Shown here piece by piece: positions 1-6,545 of a stretch of DNA of 7,476 nucleotides. The DNA comes from an uncultured Prevotellaceae bacterium (GTDB lineage: Bacteria; Bacteroidota; Bacteroidia; Bacteroidales; Bacteroidaceae). Where the stretch lies: contig CAMNHM010000133.1 in assembly GCA_946539475.1 (NCBI GenBank), positions 1-7,476 on the forward strand. The letters run 5' to 3'. Numbering within the stretch: position 1 is the first letter of the stretch; the number at the start of each line of letters is the position of its first letter. The position numbers and the translations under genes are program-made. Under the pieces are notes generated by a model. The model was not told the DNA's origin and searched no databases. It was given only the letters and a program-made list of their open reading frames with translations.

Positions 1-985
1 CAATGCGGTAGTAGTTCTGGATGAGTCGTCCGCCGGTGGTCTCTTCCATGCAGTTCAGCACATGCTCGCGGTCGCGCATTGAGTAGAGGAATGCTGTCAG
101 GGCACCCATATCCTGCGCGCAGCAACCGACGTAGAGCAGGTGTGAGTCGATTCGCTGCAGCTCGTCCATGATGGTACGGATGTAGCGGATACGGTCGGTC
201 AGCTCAACGCCCATGCCCTCCTCAATCACTCCTACGAGTGCATGACGGTGCATCATGGCGCTCAGATAGTTAAGGCGATCGGTTAAAGCAAGGGTTTGGG
301 GATAGGTCATCTGCTCGCACATCTTCTCTATACCGCGATGGATGTAACCAAGATGCGGGTAGACGCGCTTCACGACCTCACCCTCAAGCACCGTCTGCAG
401 GCGGAGCACGCCGTGGGTCGACGGGTGCTGCGGACCGATATTAATCACGTAGTCGTCGCTGCCGAAGAGCTTGTTCTGCTTCGACTGCAGCACGCCGTCC
501 TTGTCGAGGTAGTACTCCAAGCCGTAGTCAGGCTCGTCGTCGTCCTCGAGCGTGTAGTCGTCGTTGAACTTCCAGTCCTTGCGGAAGGGATAACCCTTGA
601 AGTCGCTGCGCAGGAAGAGGCGTCGCATGTCGGGATGTCCGAGGAAGACGATTCCATAGAAGTCGTAGACCTCGCGCTCGAGCAGATTGGCCACCTTCCA
701 GATGTTGATGACCGAAGGGATATAGGGTACGAGCTGTCCGTCGGTATCGCCGGTGCCGTTGCTCGACATTCCGTCGCCGCAGACCTGCGTCCTGGCCAGC
801 ATCTTCACCGAGCAGCGGGCGTGGGTCTTGGTATTCTCCAGGATGTAGATGCATCCCAGCCCCTCGTCAGCTCCGAAGTCTTCGCCGACGATGGTCACGA
901 GGTAGTCGAAGCCCTTCTGCTCCTTCAAGTTCTGCATTTCCTTAGCGAACTTGTCAAACTCGAATGATAAGAACTCTAATTTCAT
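1..985 (-). CDS. nuoCD: NADH-quinone oxidoreductase fused subunits C/D (N-terminal 328 residues; runs off the left edge)
   Basis: Fused NuoC-NuoD subunit of respiratory complex I. This part of the peripheral arm lines the quinone-binding cavity beside NuoB. The NuoC part spans about residues 1-140, with the signature [10 protein letters not shown] (103-112), GHPDMRRL (117-124) and GYPFRKDW (131-138). A strongly acidic linker (about 142-162) follows. NuoD begins near residue 179 with [12 protein letters not shown] (181-192), then GYIHRGIEK (213-221) and TDRLNYL (235-241). By family knowledge the HPSTHG loop, Tyr240 and Asp292 (QDMGALT) match the quinone-site His, Tyr and Asp. The start ATG at 985 overlaps the nuoB stop as ATGA, and an AAAGGAGG site lies 7 nt upstream. 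About 200 C-terminal residues should lie beyond base 1. Fusion of C and D is known in Bacteroidetes and enterobacteria. Known Bacteroides operons lack nuoE/F/G, but this window cannot show that. Confidence 0.97.
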   Translation of the reverse strand, partial: MKLEFLSFEFDKFAKEMQNLKEQKGFDYLVTIVGEDFGADEGLGCIYILENTKTHARCSVKMLARTQVCGDGMSSNGTGDTDGQLVPYIPSVINIWKVANLLEREVYDFYGIVFLGHPDMRRLFLRSDFKGYPFRKDWKFNDDYTLEDDDEPDYGLEYYLDKDGVLQSKQNKLFGSDDYVINIGPQHPSTHGVLRLQTVLEGEVVKRVYPHLGYIHRGIEKMCEQMTYPQTLALTDRLNYLSAMMHRHALVGVIEEGMGVELTDRIRYIRTIMDELQRIDSHLLYVGCCAQDMGALTAFLYSMRDREHVLNCMEETTGGRLIQNYYRI

Positions 986-1713
986 GCCTGTTCCTCCTTT
1001 CCTTGGGTATTCGACTGGGCAGCCTTCATTTCGTTCACAAACTCTTCAGGTACGTCGGTCACGACGATCGGCTCGCGGCGATGGTCGCCCATCCGGCGGA
1101 ACGTCAGCTCCTCGTTCGAGACGCCTAGCTCGCGCTCCTCAGCCGACTGTTTGTGGTTGGCACCGCCGAAGAATTTCTCGACCTTCACCTTGCGCTGCAG
1201 CTGCATCATGCCGTACATGATAGCTTCCGGGCGCGGGGGACAGCCGGGGATAAACACGTCGACGGGCACGATCTCCTCAATGCCCTTCACCACATGGTAG
1301 CTCGACTTGAACGGACCGCCGCTGATGGCACAGCCACCGACGGCCACCACATACTTCGGCTCGGCCATCTCGTCGTAGAGGCGCTTCAGGGCCGGGGCCA
1401 TCTTGTGGGTTATCGTACCGGCACACATGATCAGGTCGGCCTGACGTGGAGAGTTGCGCGTCACCTCGAAACCGAAGCGGGCAAAATCATAACGGGCACA
1501 GCCACAGGCCATGAACTCAATGCCGCAGCATGACGTGGCAAACGTCAGCGACCACAGCGAGTTGGCACGACCCCAGTTGATGAGCTTGTCCAGCGAACCG
1601 ACAATCACGTTCGTTCCGCCCTGCTGAAGCTCGTCCACCAGCTTGTCCAGCGTCTCGTTGTCGTTCCATTCCTCATAGGGAATGCTCTTGATCTTTGGCT
1701 TTCTTACTTCCAT
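982..1713 (-). CDS. nuoB: NADH-quinone oxidoreductase subunit B
   Basis: NuoB carries the [4Fe-4S] cluster N2, the last electron carrier before quinone in complex I. The 243-residue protein has the expected ligands: tandem Cys62-Cys63 (TSCCGIEF), Cys128 ([10 protein letters not shown]) and Cys158 (IPGCPPRPE). The start at 1713 (MEVRKPK) is preferred over the in-frame ATG at 1824. The longer form would read through most of the end of nuoA, and an AAAGGAG site sits 7 nt before 1713. The gene overlaps the end of nuoA by 10 bp and ends in a 4-bp overlap with nuoCD, so the three are very probably translationally coupled. Two oddities: the stretch after the Cys pair reads MACGCARYD, with Cys70 and Cys72 where most NuoB proteins have small non-cysteine residues. 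The protein also has a charged tail of about 60 residues (from about 183, ending KEEQA) beyond the conserved core. Confidence 0.97.
   Translation of the reverse strand: MEVRKPKIKSIPYEEWNDNETLDKLVDELQQGGTNVIVGSLDKLINWGRANSLWSLTFATSCCGIEFMACGCARYDFARFGFEVTRNSPRQADLIMCAGTITHKMAPALKRLYDEMAEPKYVVAVGGCAISGGPFKSSYHVVKGIEEIVPVDVFIPGCPPRPEAIMYGMMQLQRKVKVEKFFGGANHKQSAEERELGVSNEELTFRRMGDHRREPIVVTDVPEEFVNEMKAAQSNTQGKEEQA
993..1000 (-). promoter_or_regulatory. Strong Shine-Dalgarno site of nuoCD inside nuoB
   Basis: On the minus strand the sequence reads AAAGGAGG, 7 nt before the ATG at 985. It is encoded within the Lys-Glu codons at the end of nuoB. It supports the chosen nuoCD start and is unusually strong for Bacteroidetes, where most genes lack such sites. 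Confidence 0.85.
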
Positions 1714-2054
1714 TCCAGTGCTCCTTTCCGCCAGGCATAGGCCAAGCCAAATACTAATACCACTAAGAAGAAGCCAATGCTCAGCAACGCTGCTGCACCG
1801 AACTGCTTCACTACGACTGCCCATGGATACAGAAACACCGTTTCCACATCAAACATGAGGAACAGGATGGCGAACAGGTAGTAGCCCACATGGATAGGAA
1901 TCCAGCTCGACCCTCGTGTGGGAATACCACATTCATAGGGCTCGCCTTTCACCTTCGCATACGAGCGCGGACCAATGAGCTTAGCAAGGATGTAAGCTGC
2001 CGCCACAAGTGTAATTCCCGTCACAATGACGGTAACTAACAAAGTGAAATTCAT
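1704..2054 (-). CDS. nuoA: NADH-quinone oxidoreductase subunit A
   Basis: NuoA is a small membrane subunit of complex I at the junction between the peripheral and membrane arms, near the quinone entrance. The 116-residue protein has three hydrophobic segments (about 3-27, 57-80 and 88-108), as expected. It also has the family motifs GEPYECGIP (37-45, in the loop after helix 1) and FDVETVFLYPWA (68-79, with conserved acidic residues). The start at 2054 (MNFTLLV) gives a normal NuoA length. The longer in-frame start at 2165 would add 37 residues encoded by the AT-rich promoter region. It is the first gene of the operon, and its last codons (Lys-Gly-Ala) also encode the ribosome-binding site of nuoB. 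A Bacteroidetes -7 box lies about 45 bp upstream. Confidence 0.96.
   Translation of the reverse strand: MNFTLLVTVIVTGITLVAAAYILAKLIGPRSYAKVKGEPYECGIPTRGSSWIPIHVGYYLFAILFLMFDVETVFLYPWAVVVKQFGAAALLSIGFFLVVLVFGLAYAWRKGALEWK
1721..1727 (-). promoter_or_regulatory. Shine-Dalgarno site of nuoB inside nuoA
   Basis: AAAGGAG on the minus strand, 7 nt before the ATG at 1713, within the Lys-Gly codons near the end of nuoA. It decides the nuoB start against the upstream in-frame ATG at 1824. Confidence 0.85.
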
Positions 2055-2098
2055 AAAACTATTTAATGTTATAACAATTTGTTTCTCGAATTTGCGTG

Positions 2099-2106
2099 CA
2101 AAGGTA
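2099..2106 (-). promoter_or_regulatory. Probable nuo operon promoter, -7 box TACCTTTG
   Basis: Read on the minus strand, TACCTTTG matches the Bacteroidetes primary-sigma consensus TAnnTTTG exactly. Transcription would start near 2092, giving a leader of about 38 nt to the nuoA ATG at 2054. No TTTG is found at the expected 19-21 bp upstream; the nearest, at 2119-2122, is only 12 bp away. A run of nine T (2108-2116, minus strand) directly precedes the box and may help instead. The call rests on the -7 match and its position. Confidence 0.65.
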
Positions 2107-2158
2107 CAAAAAAAAATGCAAACGAAAGACATTATAATAAAAAAAAGTTTCAGCCCCA

Positions 2159-2187
2159 CTGACAAGTATGTCAGCTACCGACTGACA
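2159..2187. promoter_or_regulatory. Operator-like array of three CTGACA/TGTCAG half-sites upstream of clpC
   Basis: CTGACA (2159-2164), TGTCAG (2169-2174) and CTGACA (2182-2187) alternate in orientation. They form one perfect 6-bp inverted repeat with a 4-bp spacer and a second that shares the middle half-site, with a 7-bp spacer. The array ends 67 bp before the clpC start and lies 53 bp upstream of the nuoA -7 box. Position and symmetry suggest a binding site for a dimeric regulator of clpC. It does not resemble the HrcA CIRCE element. No canonical TAnnTTTG promoter for clpC could be placed nearby, so the site may overlap a non-consensus promoter. The function is inferred. Confidence 0.5.
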
Positions 2188-2254
2188 AATGCTTTTTGGC
2201 ACGCCGTTTGCTGTAGTCTCAGCGAACAAGTTATTATCTAAGGTAAGAAGTAAG

Positions 2255-4798
2255 ATGACAAGTCAGTTTTCACCAAAAGTCTCGGCGGTCCTCTCCTACT
2301 CCCGCGAGGAAGCAGCACGCCTGGCCTCAAGCTCCGTTGGGCCAGAGCACCTGCTGTTGGGACTGCTCAGGATGACCGATGGCCCTGTCATCGACGTTTT
2401 CCACCGCCTGCGGCTGAACATCGCCCAGCTGAAGTACGACATCGAGGCACGAGTGCGACAAGATGACATCACCCTGGCCATCAACACCCGTGAGCTAGTG
2501 CTCAACGAGGGTGCCTCGAACATCCTGAAGCTGGCCGTGCTCGAAGCACGCATGCAACACACGCAGCGCGTGGACGAACAGCACCTGCTGCTGGCCATTC
2601 TACACGACCAAGTGAACAACGGAGCCAAACAAATTCTTGAAGCGAACAATATGAATTACGACGACGTACTGAGCCTGCTCAGGGCTCAGCAGCTGCCACA
2701 GAATGGCGTCAACCTGCCCGACGAGGACGAAGAGGAATACGACGACACCGTGAACGACAACGCGCAGCCGAAAGGCAGCAACGGCACCACGACACAAACC
2801 ACTCAGAAACAGAAGAGTAAGACCCCTGTGCTCGACAATTTCTCGACCGACCTCACCGCCGCTGCTCTCGAGGGCAAGCTCGACCCTATCGTAGGCCGTG
2901 AGCGTGAGATTCAGCGCGTGCTCGAGATCCTGGGCCGCCGCAAGAAGAACAACCCCATCCTCATCGGCGAGCCCGGCGTGGGCAAGAGTGCCATCGTCGA
3001 AGGACTGGCACAACTCATCGCCCAGCGCAAGACCTCGCCCATGTTCTTCGGAAAGCGCATCGTCAGCCTCGACATGACGGGCATCGTGGCCGGCACGAAA
3101 TATCGCGGACAGTTCGAGGAGCGCATCCGCGCACTGCTCAAGGAGATTGAGCAGAGCAACGACCTCATCGTCTTCATCGACGAGATCCACACCATCATTG
3201 GTGCCGGAGGAGCCGCAGGCTCGATGGATGCAGCCAACATCATGAAGCCCGCACTCGCACGAGGCACCATACAGTGCATCGGTGCCACCACCCTCGACGA
3301 GTATCGCAACTCTATCGAGAAGGACGGCGCACTGGAGCGACGCTTCCAGAAGGTCGTCGTCGACCCAACGACGGCCGACCAGACCATCACCATCCTCCAC
3401 AACATCAAGGACCGCTACGAGCGCCACCACAACGTCGAATACACCGAAGATGCCATCGTGGCATGTGTCAGATTGGCAGAACGCTACATCGCCGACCGCG
3501 CATTCCCCGACAAAGCCATCGACGCCATGGACGAGACGGGCTCGCGCGTACATCTTAAAAATGCTACCATCCCTCCCGGCATCACCGAGAAGGAGAAAGA
3601 GCTCGAACGTGTGAAAGAGCGCAAGCAGGCTGCCGTCCGCGGACAGAACTTCGAGCTGGCTGCCAGCTATCGCGACCGCCAGACCGTCCTCGAGGCCGAG
3701 TTAGTGGCGCTCACCGAGCAGTGGCGCAGCGGAGCGTCGGAAGAGCGACAGGTCGTCACGGCCGACGAGGTGTCCAACGTCATCTCGATGATGACCGGCG
3801 TCCCCGTACAGCGCATGGCCGAGAGCGAGGGCATACGCCTCAAGGGCATGGCCCAGGAGCTGAAACAGCAGGTCATCGCCCAGGATGCCGCCATCGACAA
3901 GATGGTGCGTGCCATCCAGCGCAACCGCGTAGGCCTCAAGGAGCCCAACCACCCCATCGGCGCCTTCATGTTCCTCGGCCCGACTGGCGTCGGCAAGACC
4001 TACCTCGCCAAGAAGCTCGCCGAGTTCATGTTCGGATCGCCCGATGCCCTCATCCGTGTCGACATGTCGGAGTACACCGAGAGCTTCAACGTCAGCCGAC
4101 TCATCGGAGCGCCTCCGGGCTACGTCGGCTACGAGGAAGGCGGACAGCTCACCGAGCGCGTGCGCCGCAAACCCTACTCCATCGTCTTGCTCGACGAGAT
4201 AGAGAAGGCCCACGGCAACGTCTTCAACCTCCTGTTGCAAGTGCTCGACGAGGGGCGTCTGACCGATGGCAACGGCCGCTTCGTCGACTTCCGCAACACC
4301 GTCATCATCATGACCTCCAATGCCGGCACCCGACAGCTGAAGGACTTCGGACGCGGCGTGGGATTCACCGCCGGCAGCATCGGGCTGGCCATGAATGAGA
4401 AAGACCGCGAGCACGCCCGTAGCATCGTACAGAAAGCGCTGTCGAAGCAGTTTTCGCCCGAGTTCCTCAACCGCCTCGACGAGATCATCACCTTCGACCA
4501 GCTCGACCTCGACGCCATCAAGCGCATCGTCAACGTCGAACTGAAGCCCCTGCTGAAACGCATCGCCGACCTCGGCTATGAGGTCGACCTGACCGACGCC
4601 GCCCGTGAGTTCGTGGCCACAAAGGGCTACGACGTGCAGTTCGGCGCACGTCCCCTGAAGCGCGCTCTGCAAAACTACATCGAGGACGGCATCTGCGAGC
4701 TCATCATCAATGGCGACCTGCCCGCCGGCAGCACCATCCACATCGACAAGCATCCCGAACGCGAGGAGCTCTCGTTCGTCCACTCCACCAGCAAGTAG
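2255..4798 (+). CDS. clpC: ATP-dependent Clp protease ATP-binding subunit ClpC
   Basis: AAA+ unfoldase that threads damaged or tagged cytoplasmic proteins into ClpP. In the 847-residue protein: an N-terminal double Clp-N domain (about 1-145); an acidic then Gln/Thr-rich linker (about 154-190); AAA module 1 with Walker A GEPGVGKS (238-245), Walker B VFIDE (306-310) and arginine finger region ALERRF (359-364); a UVR-type middle helix pair (about 443-482), the mark of ClpC rather than ClpA or ClpB; AAA module 2 with Walker A GPTGVGKT (575-582), Walker B VLLDE (644-648) and sensor 2 GARPLKRAL (797-805). The ClpP-docking tripeptide VGF (702-704) is present, so it should work with a protease. The start at 2255 (MTSQFSP) matches the usual ClpC beginning. 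The in-frame ATG at 2189 would add 22 atypical residues. The next gene starts 12 bp after the stop. Confidence 0.97.
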   Translation: MTSQFSPKVSAVLSYSREEAARLASSSVGPEHLLLGLLRMTDGPVIDVFHRLRLNIAQLKYDIEARVRQDDITLAINTRELVLNEGASNILKLAVLEARMQHTQRVDEQHLLLAILHDQVNNGAKQILEANNMNYDDVLSLLRAQQLPQNGVNLPDEDEEEYDDTVNDNAQPKGSNGTTTQTTQKQKSKTPVLDNFSTDLTAAALEGKLDPIVGREREIQRVLEILGRRKKNNPILIGEPGVGKSAIVEGLAQLIAQRKTSPMFFGKRIVSLDMTGIVAGTKYRGQFEERIRALLKEIEQSNDLIVFIDEIHTIIGAGGAAGSMDAANIMKPALARGTIQCIGATTLDEYRNSIEKDGALERRFQKVVVDPTTADQTITILHNIKDRYERHHNVEYTEDAIVACVRLAERYIADRAFPDKAIDAMDETGSRVHLKNATIPPGITEKEKELERVKERKQAAVRGQNFELAASYRDRQTVLEAELVALTEQWRSGASEERQVVTADEVSNVISMMTGVPVQRMAESEGIRLKGMAQELKQQVIAQDAAIDKMVRAIQRNRVGLKEPNHPIGAFMFLGPTGVGKTYLAKKLAEFMFGSPDALIRVDMSEYTESFNVSRLIGAPPGYVGYEEGGQLTERVRRKPYSIVLLDEIEKAHGNVFNLLLQVLDEGRLTDGNGRFVDFRNTVIIMTSNAGTRQLKDFGRGVGFTAGSIGLAMNEKDREHARSIVQKALSKQFSPEFLNRLDEIITFDQLDLDAIKRIVNVELKPLLKRIADLGYEVDLTDAAREFVATKGYDVQFGARPLKRALQNYIEDGICELIINGDLPAGSTIHIDKHPEREELSFVHSTSK

Positions 4799-4810
4799 CC
4801 CCGTCACGCC

Positions 4811-5323
4811 ATGGTCACCCTCCTCCTCATGCGTCACGGCGAGACACCCGACAACGTCAGTCAGATCATGCAGGGACAGACACAGGGACGGCTGAACGAC
4901 CGAGGCATCCGACAGGCCGAGGAGGTGCGCGACAAATTGTCAGCGCGCCACCTCGACGCCGTCGTCAGCAGCGACCTACAGCGCGCCGTCACGACCGCCC
5001 AGATAGTGGCACAGCCCCATCGCCTCAACGTCGTCACCACCCCCCTGCTACGCGAGCGCGACTGGGGCGACTTCACCGGCTGTTTCATCCCCAGCCTCCA
5101 AGGGAAGCCCCTGCCTGCCAACGTCGAGAGCATCGACTGCCTGCTGGAGCGCGCACAACGCTTCCTCGACTATATCCAACAGGAATACGACGGCATGACG
5201 GTGCTCGCCGTCGGCCACGGCATCATCAACAAAGCCATACAAGCCGTCGCCCGACAATGCACCATGCGTGAGGTACAGAAGATGACAAATGCCGAAATTC
5301 GCACCCTGACACTTGACAAATAG
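4811..5323 (+). CDS. Histidine phosphatase family protein (phosphoglycerate mutase-like)
   Basis: Member of the branch-1 histidine phosphatase superfamily, which transfers phosphate through a phospho-histidine. The 170-residue protein starts with the signature LMRHGET (6-12), with Arg8 and nucleophile His9. SSDLQRA (53-59) supplies the second Arg (Arg58). RERDWGDFTG (81-90) carries the likely acid Glu82, and VGHG (134-137) the second catalytic His136. All core residues are present, so it should be active. It is shorter than the usual 190-210 residues, mainly because the segment after GDFTG is compact. No signal peptide is seen, so it is probably cytoplasmic. The substrate cannot be told: sugar phosphates, phosphoglycerate and cobalamin-precursor phosphatases all share these motifs. 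It starts 12 bp after the clpC stop with no promoter between, so it is probably co-transcribed with clpC. No Shine-Dalgarno site is visible. Confidence 0.9.
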   Translation: MVTLLLMRHGETPDNVSQIMQGQTQGRLNDRGIRQAEEVRDKLSARHLDAVVSSDLQRAVTTAQIVAQPHRLNVVTTPLLRERDWGDFTGCFIPSLQGKPLPANVESIDCLLERAQRFLDYIQQEYDGMTVLAVGHGIINKAIQAVARQCTMREVQKMTNAEIRTLTLDK

Positions 5324-5362
5324 TTGCTTTTTGACACAAAATGCAGAAAAACAGAAAGAAAA

Positions 5363-5394
5363 TTTGGTCGTTTCGCAACAATTTGATAACTTTG
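5363..5394 (+). promoter_or_regulatory. Bacteroidetes-type promoter of ilvC
   Basis: A -33 box TTTG (5363-5366) and a -7 box TAACTTTG (5387-5394) are separated by exactly 20 bp, matching the TTTG / TAnnTTTG consensus in both sequence and spacing. Transcription would begin near 5401, leaving an A/C-rich leader of about 40 nt without a hairpin or Shine-Dalgarno site. No room exists for a leader-peptide attenuator. It marks ilvC as the start of a transcription unit separate from clpC. Confidence 0.85.
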
Positions 5395-5439
5395 CAGCCT
5401 CATTCAACAAGAAAGTTCAACATCTAACACACAACCATT

Positions 5440-6489
5440 ATGGCAGAAATGAATTTTGGTGGCGTCATCGAGACCGTAGTCACCAGCAAAGAGTTCTCAC
5501 TCGAGAAGGCACGCGAAGTATTGAAGAACGAGGTCATCGCCGTCATCGGCTATGGCATCCAGGGACCCGGACAGGCCTGCAACCTGCGCGACAACGGCTT
5601 CAACGTCATTGTCGGACAGCGCGAGGGTAAGACCTACGACAAAGCCGTCGCCGACGGATGGGTGCCCGGCAAGACGCTCTTCAGCATCGAGGAAGCAGCC
5701 CAGCGAGGCACCATCCTCTGCATGCTACTCTCCGACGCCGGACAGATACAGGTGTGGCCCACCATCAAGAAGCATCTCACGCCAGGCAAGACGCTCTACT
5801 ACTCCCATGGCTTCGCCATCAACTGGAGCGACCGCACGGGCGTCGTGCCACCAAAGGATGTCGACGTCATCCTCGTCGCACCGAAGGGATCGGGCACCTC
5901 GCTGCGCACCATGTTCTGCGAAGGCCGCGGACTGAACTGCTCCTATGCCGTCTACCAAGACGCATCGGGCAAGGCAGAGGAGAAGACCATCGCCTTCGGC
6001 ATCGGCATCGGCGCCGGCTACCTCTTCAAGACCACCTTCGAGCGCGAGGCCACCAGCGACCTCACCGGCGAGCGCGGCTCGCTCATGGGAGCCATCCAGG
6101 GACTGCTGCTCGCACAGTATGAGGTACTCCGCGAGCACGGCCACTCACCCTCAGAGGCCTTCAACGAGACCGTCGAAGAGCTCACCCAGAGCCTCGGCCC
6201 CCTCTTCGGAGCCAAGGGAATGGACTGGATGTACGCCAACTGCTCCACCACCGCCCAGCGCGGCGCTCTCGACTGGGCTCCCCGCTTCCACGATGCCATC
6301 AAGCCCGTCATGGAGTGGCTCTACCTCTCGGTGAAGAGCGGCATCGAGGCACAGATCAGCATCGACGCCAACTCAAAGCCCGACTACCGCGCCGGACTGG
6401 AGAAGGAGCTCGAGGCCATGCGCAACCAGGAGATGTGGCAGGCAGGAGCCGTCGTCCGCAAGCTGCGCCCTGAGAACAACGAAGACTAA
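5440..6489 (+). CDS. ilvC: Ketol-acid reductoisomerase (NADP+)
   Basis: Converts 2-acetolactate to 2,3-dihydroxyisovalerate (and the isoleucine counterpart) with Mg2+ and NADPH, the second common step of valine, leucine and isoleucine synthesis. The 349 residues fit a class I enzyme with one C-terminal knotted domain. The N-terminal Rossmann domain has GYGIQGPGQA (37-46), followed by the cofactor loop GQREGKTYDK (59-68). SHGF (122-125) supplies catalytic His123. Metal ligands are Asp207 and Glu211 in SDLTGERG (206-213), and, by alignment from memory, Glu243 and Glu247 in FNETVEEL (241-248). Ser269 in CSTTA is the substrate serine. Every catalytic residue is present. The start at 5440 gives a full N-terminus and lies about 40 nt after the predicted transcription start. 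Other ilv genes (ilvD, ilvB, ilvN) are not in the window. The next gene follows after 56 bp. Confidence 0.97.
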   Translation: MAEMNFGGVIETVVTSKEFSLEKAREVLKNEVIAVIGYGIQGPGQACNLRDNGFNVIVGQREGKTYDKAVADGWVPGKTLFSIEEAAQRGTILCMLLSDAGQIQVWPTIKKHLTPGKTLYYSHGFAINWSDRTGVVPPKDVDVILVAPKGSGTSLRTMFCEGRGLNCSYAVYQDASGKAEEKTIAFGIGIGAGYLFKTTFEREATSDLTGERGSLMGAIQGLLLAQYEVLREHGHSPSEAFNETVEELTQSLGPLFGAKGMDWMYANCSTTAQRGALDWAPRFHDAIKPVMEWLYLSVKSGIEAQISIDANSKPDYRAGLEKELEAMRNQEMWQAGAVVRKLRPENNED

Positions 6490-6498
6490 TGCCAGGAA

Positions 6499-6526
6499 TC
6501 CTAGGAGTGCCAAGATATTCCTAGGA
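6499..6526 (+). repeat. Twin TCCTAGGA palindromes forming a predicted hairpin between ilvC and the methyltransferase gene
   Basis: TCCTAGGA, a perfect 8-bp palindrome, occurs at 6499-6506 and 6519-6526, exactly 20 bp apart. The two copies can pair as RNA. Adding 6507-6509 with 6516-6518 (G-U, U-A, G-U) gives an 11-bp stem with a 6-nt loop (6510-6515). No U-tract follows, so a standard terminator is unlikely. A third related block, GCCTAGCC, lies at 6529-6536. The element may be an RNA processing or pausing structure or a protein-binding site; this is inference. Confidence 0.6.
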
Positions 6527-6545
6527 AAGCCTAGCCATCATAAGA

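Noticed and set aside
296..967. Open frame of 223 codons on the plus strand opposite nuoCD
   Set aside because: The minus-strand reading gives an unbroken NuoCD match, and the plus-strand product is a low-complexity Val/Leu/Glu-rich shadow.
2182..2201. Resemblance of the GACAAAT...GCTTTTTG string before clpC to a similar string at 5315-5334
   Set aside because: The second copy has a 4-base insertion and includes the end of a coding sequence; the match is short and AT-rich, so not convincing.
2189..2254. Upstream in-frame ATG at 2189 as clpC start
   Set aside because: The extra 22 residues do not fit the usual ClpC N-terminus, which starts at MTSQFSP, and the ATG lies just after the operator-like array.
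2600..3553. Open frame of 317 codons on the minus strand opposite clpC
   Set aside because: Shadow of the clpC reading frame with no recognisable domain and skewed Val/Asp/Gly composition.
3701..4837. Open frame of 378 codons on the minus strand across clpC
   Set aside because: It lies wholly antisense to the conserved second half of clpC, shows no known motif, and is explained by GC-rich codon bias of the real gene.
5283..5336. Four TGACA pentamers (5283, 5307, 5314, 5332) at the end of the phosphatase gene, recalling the clpC half-sites
   Set aside because: All are in the same orientation with irregular spacing, three are in coding sequence, and only one extends to CTGACA; probably chance.
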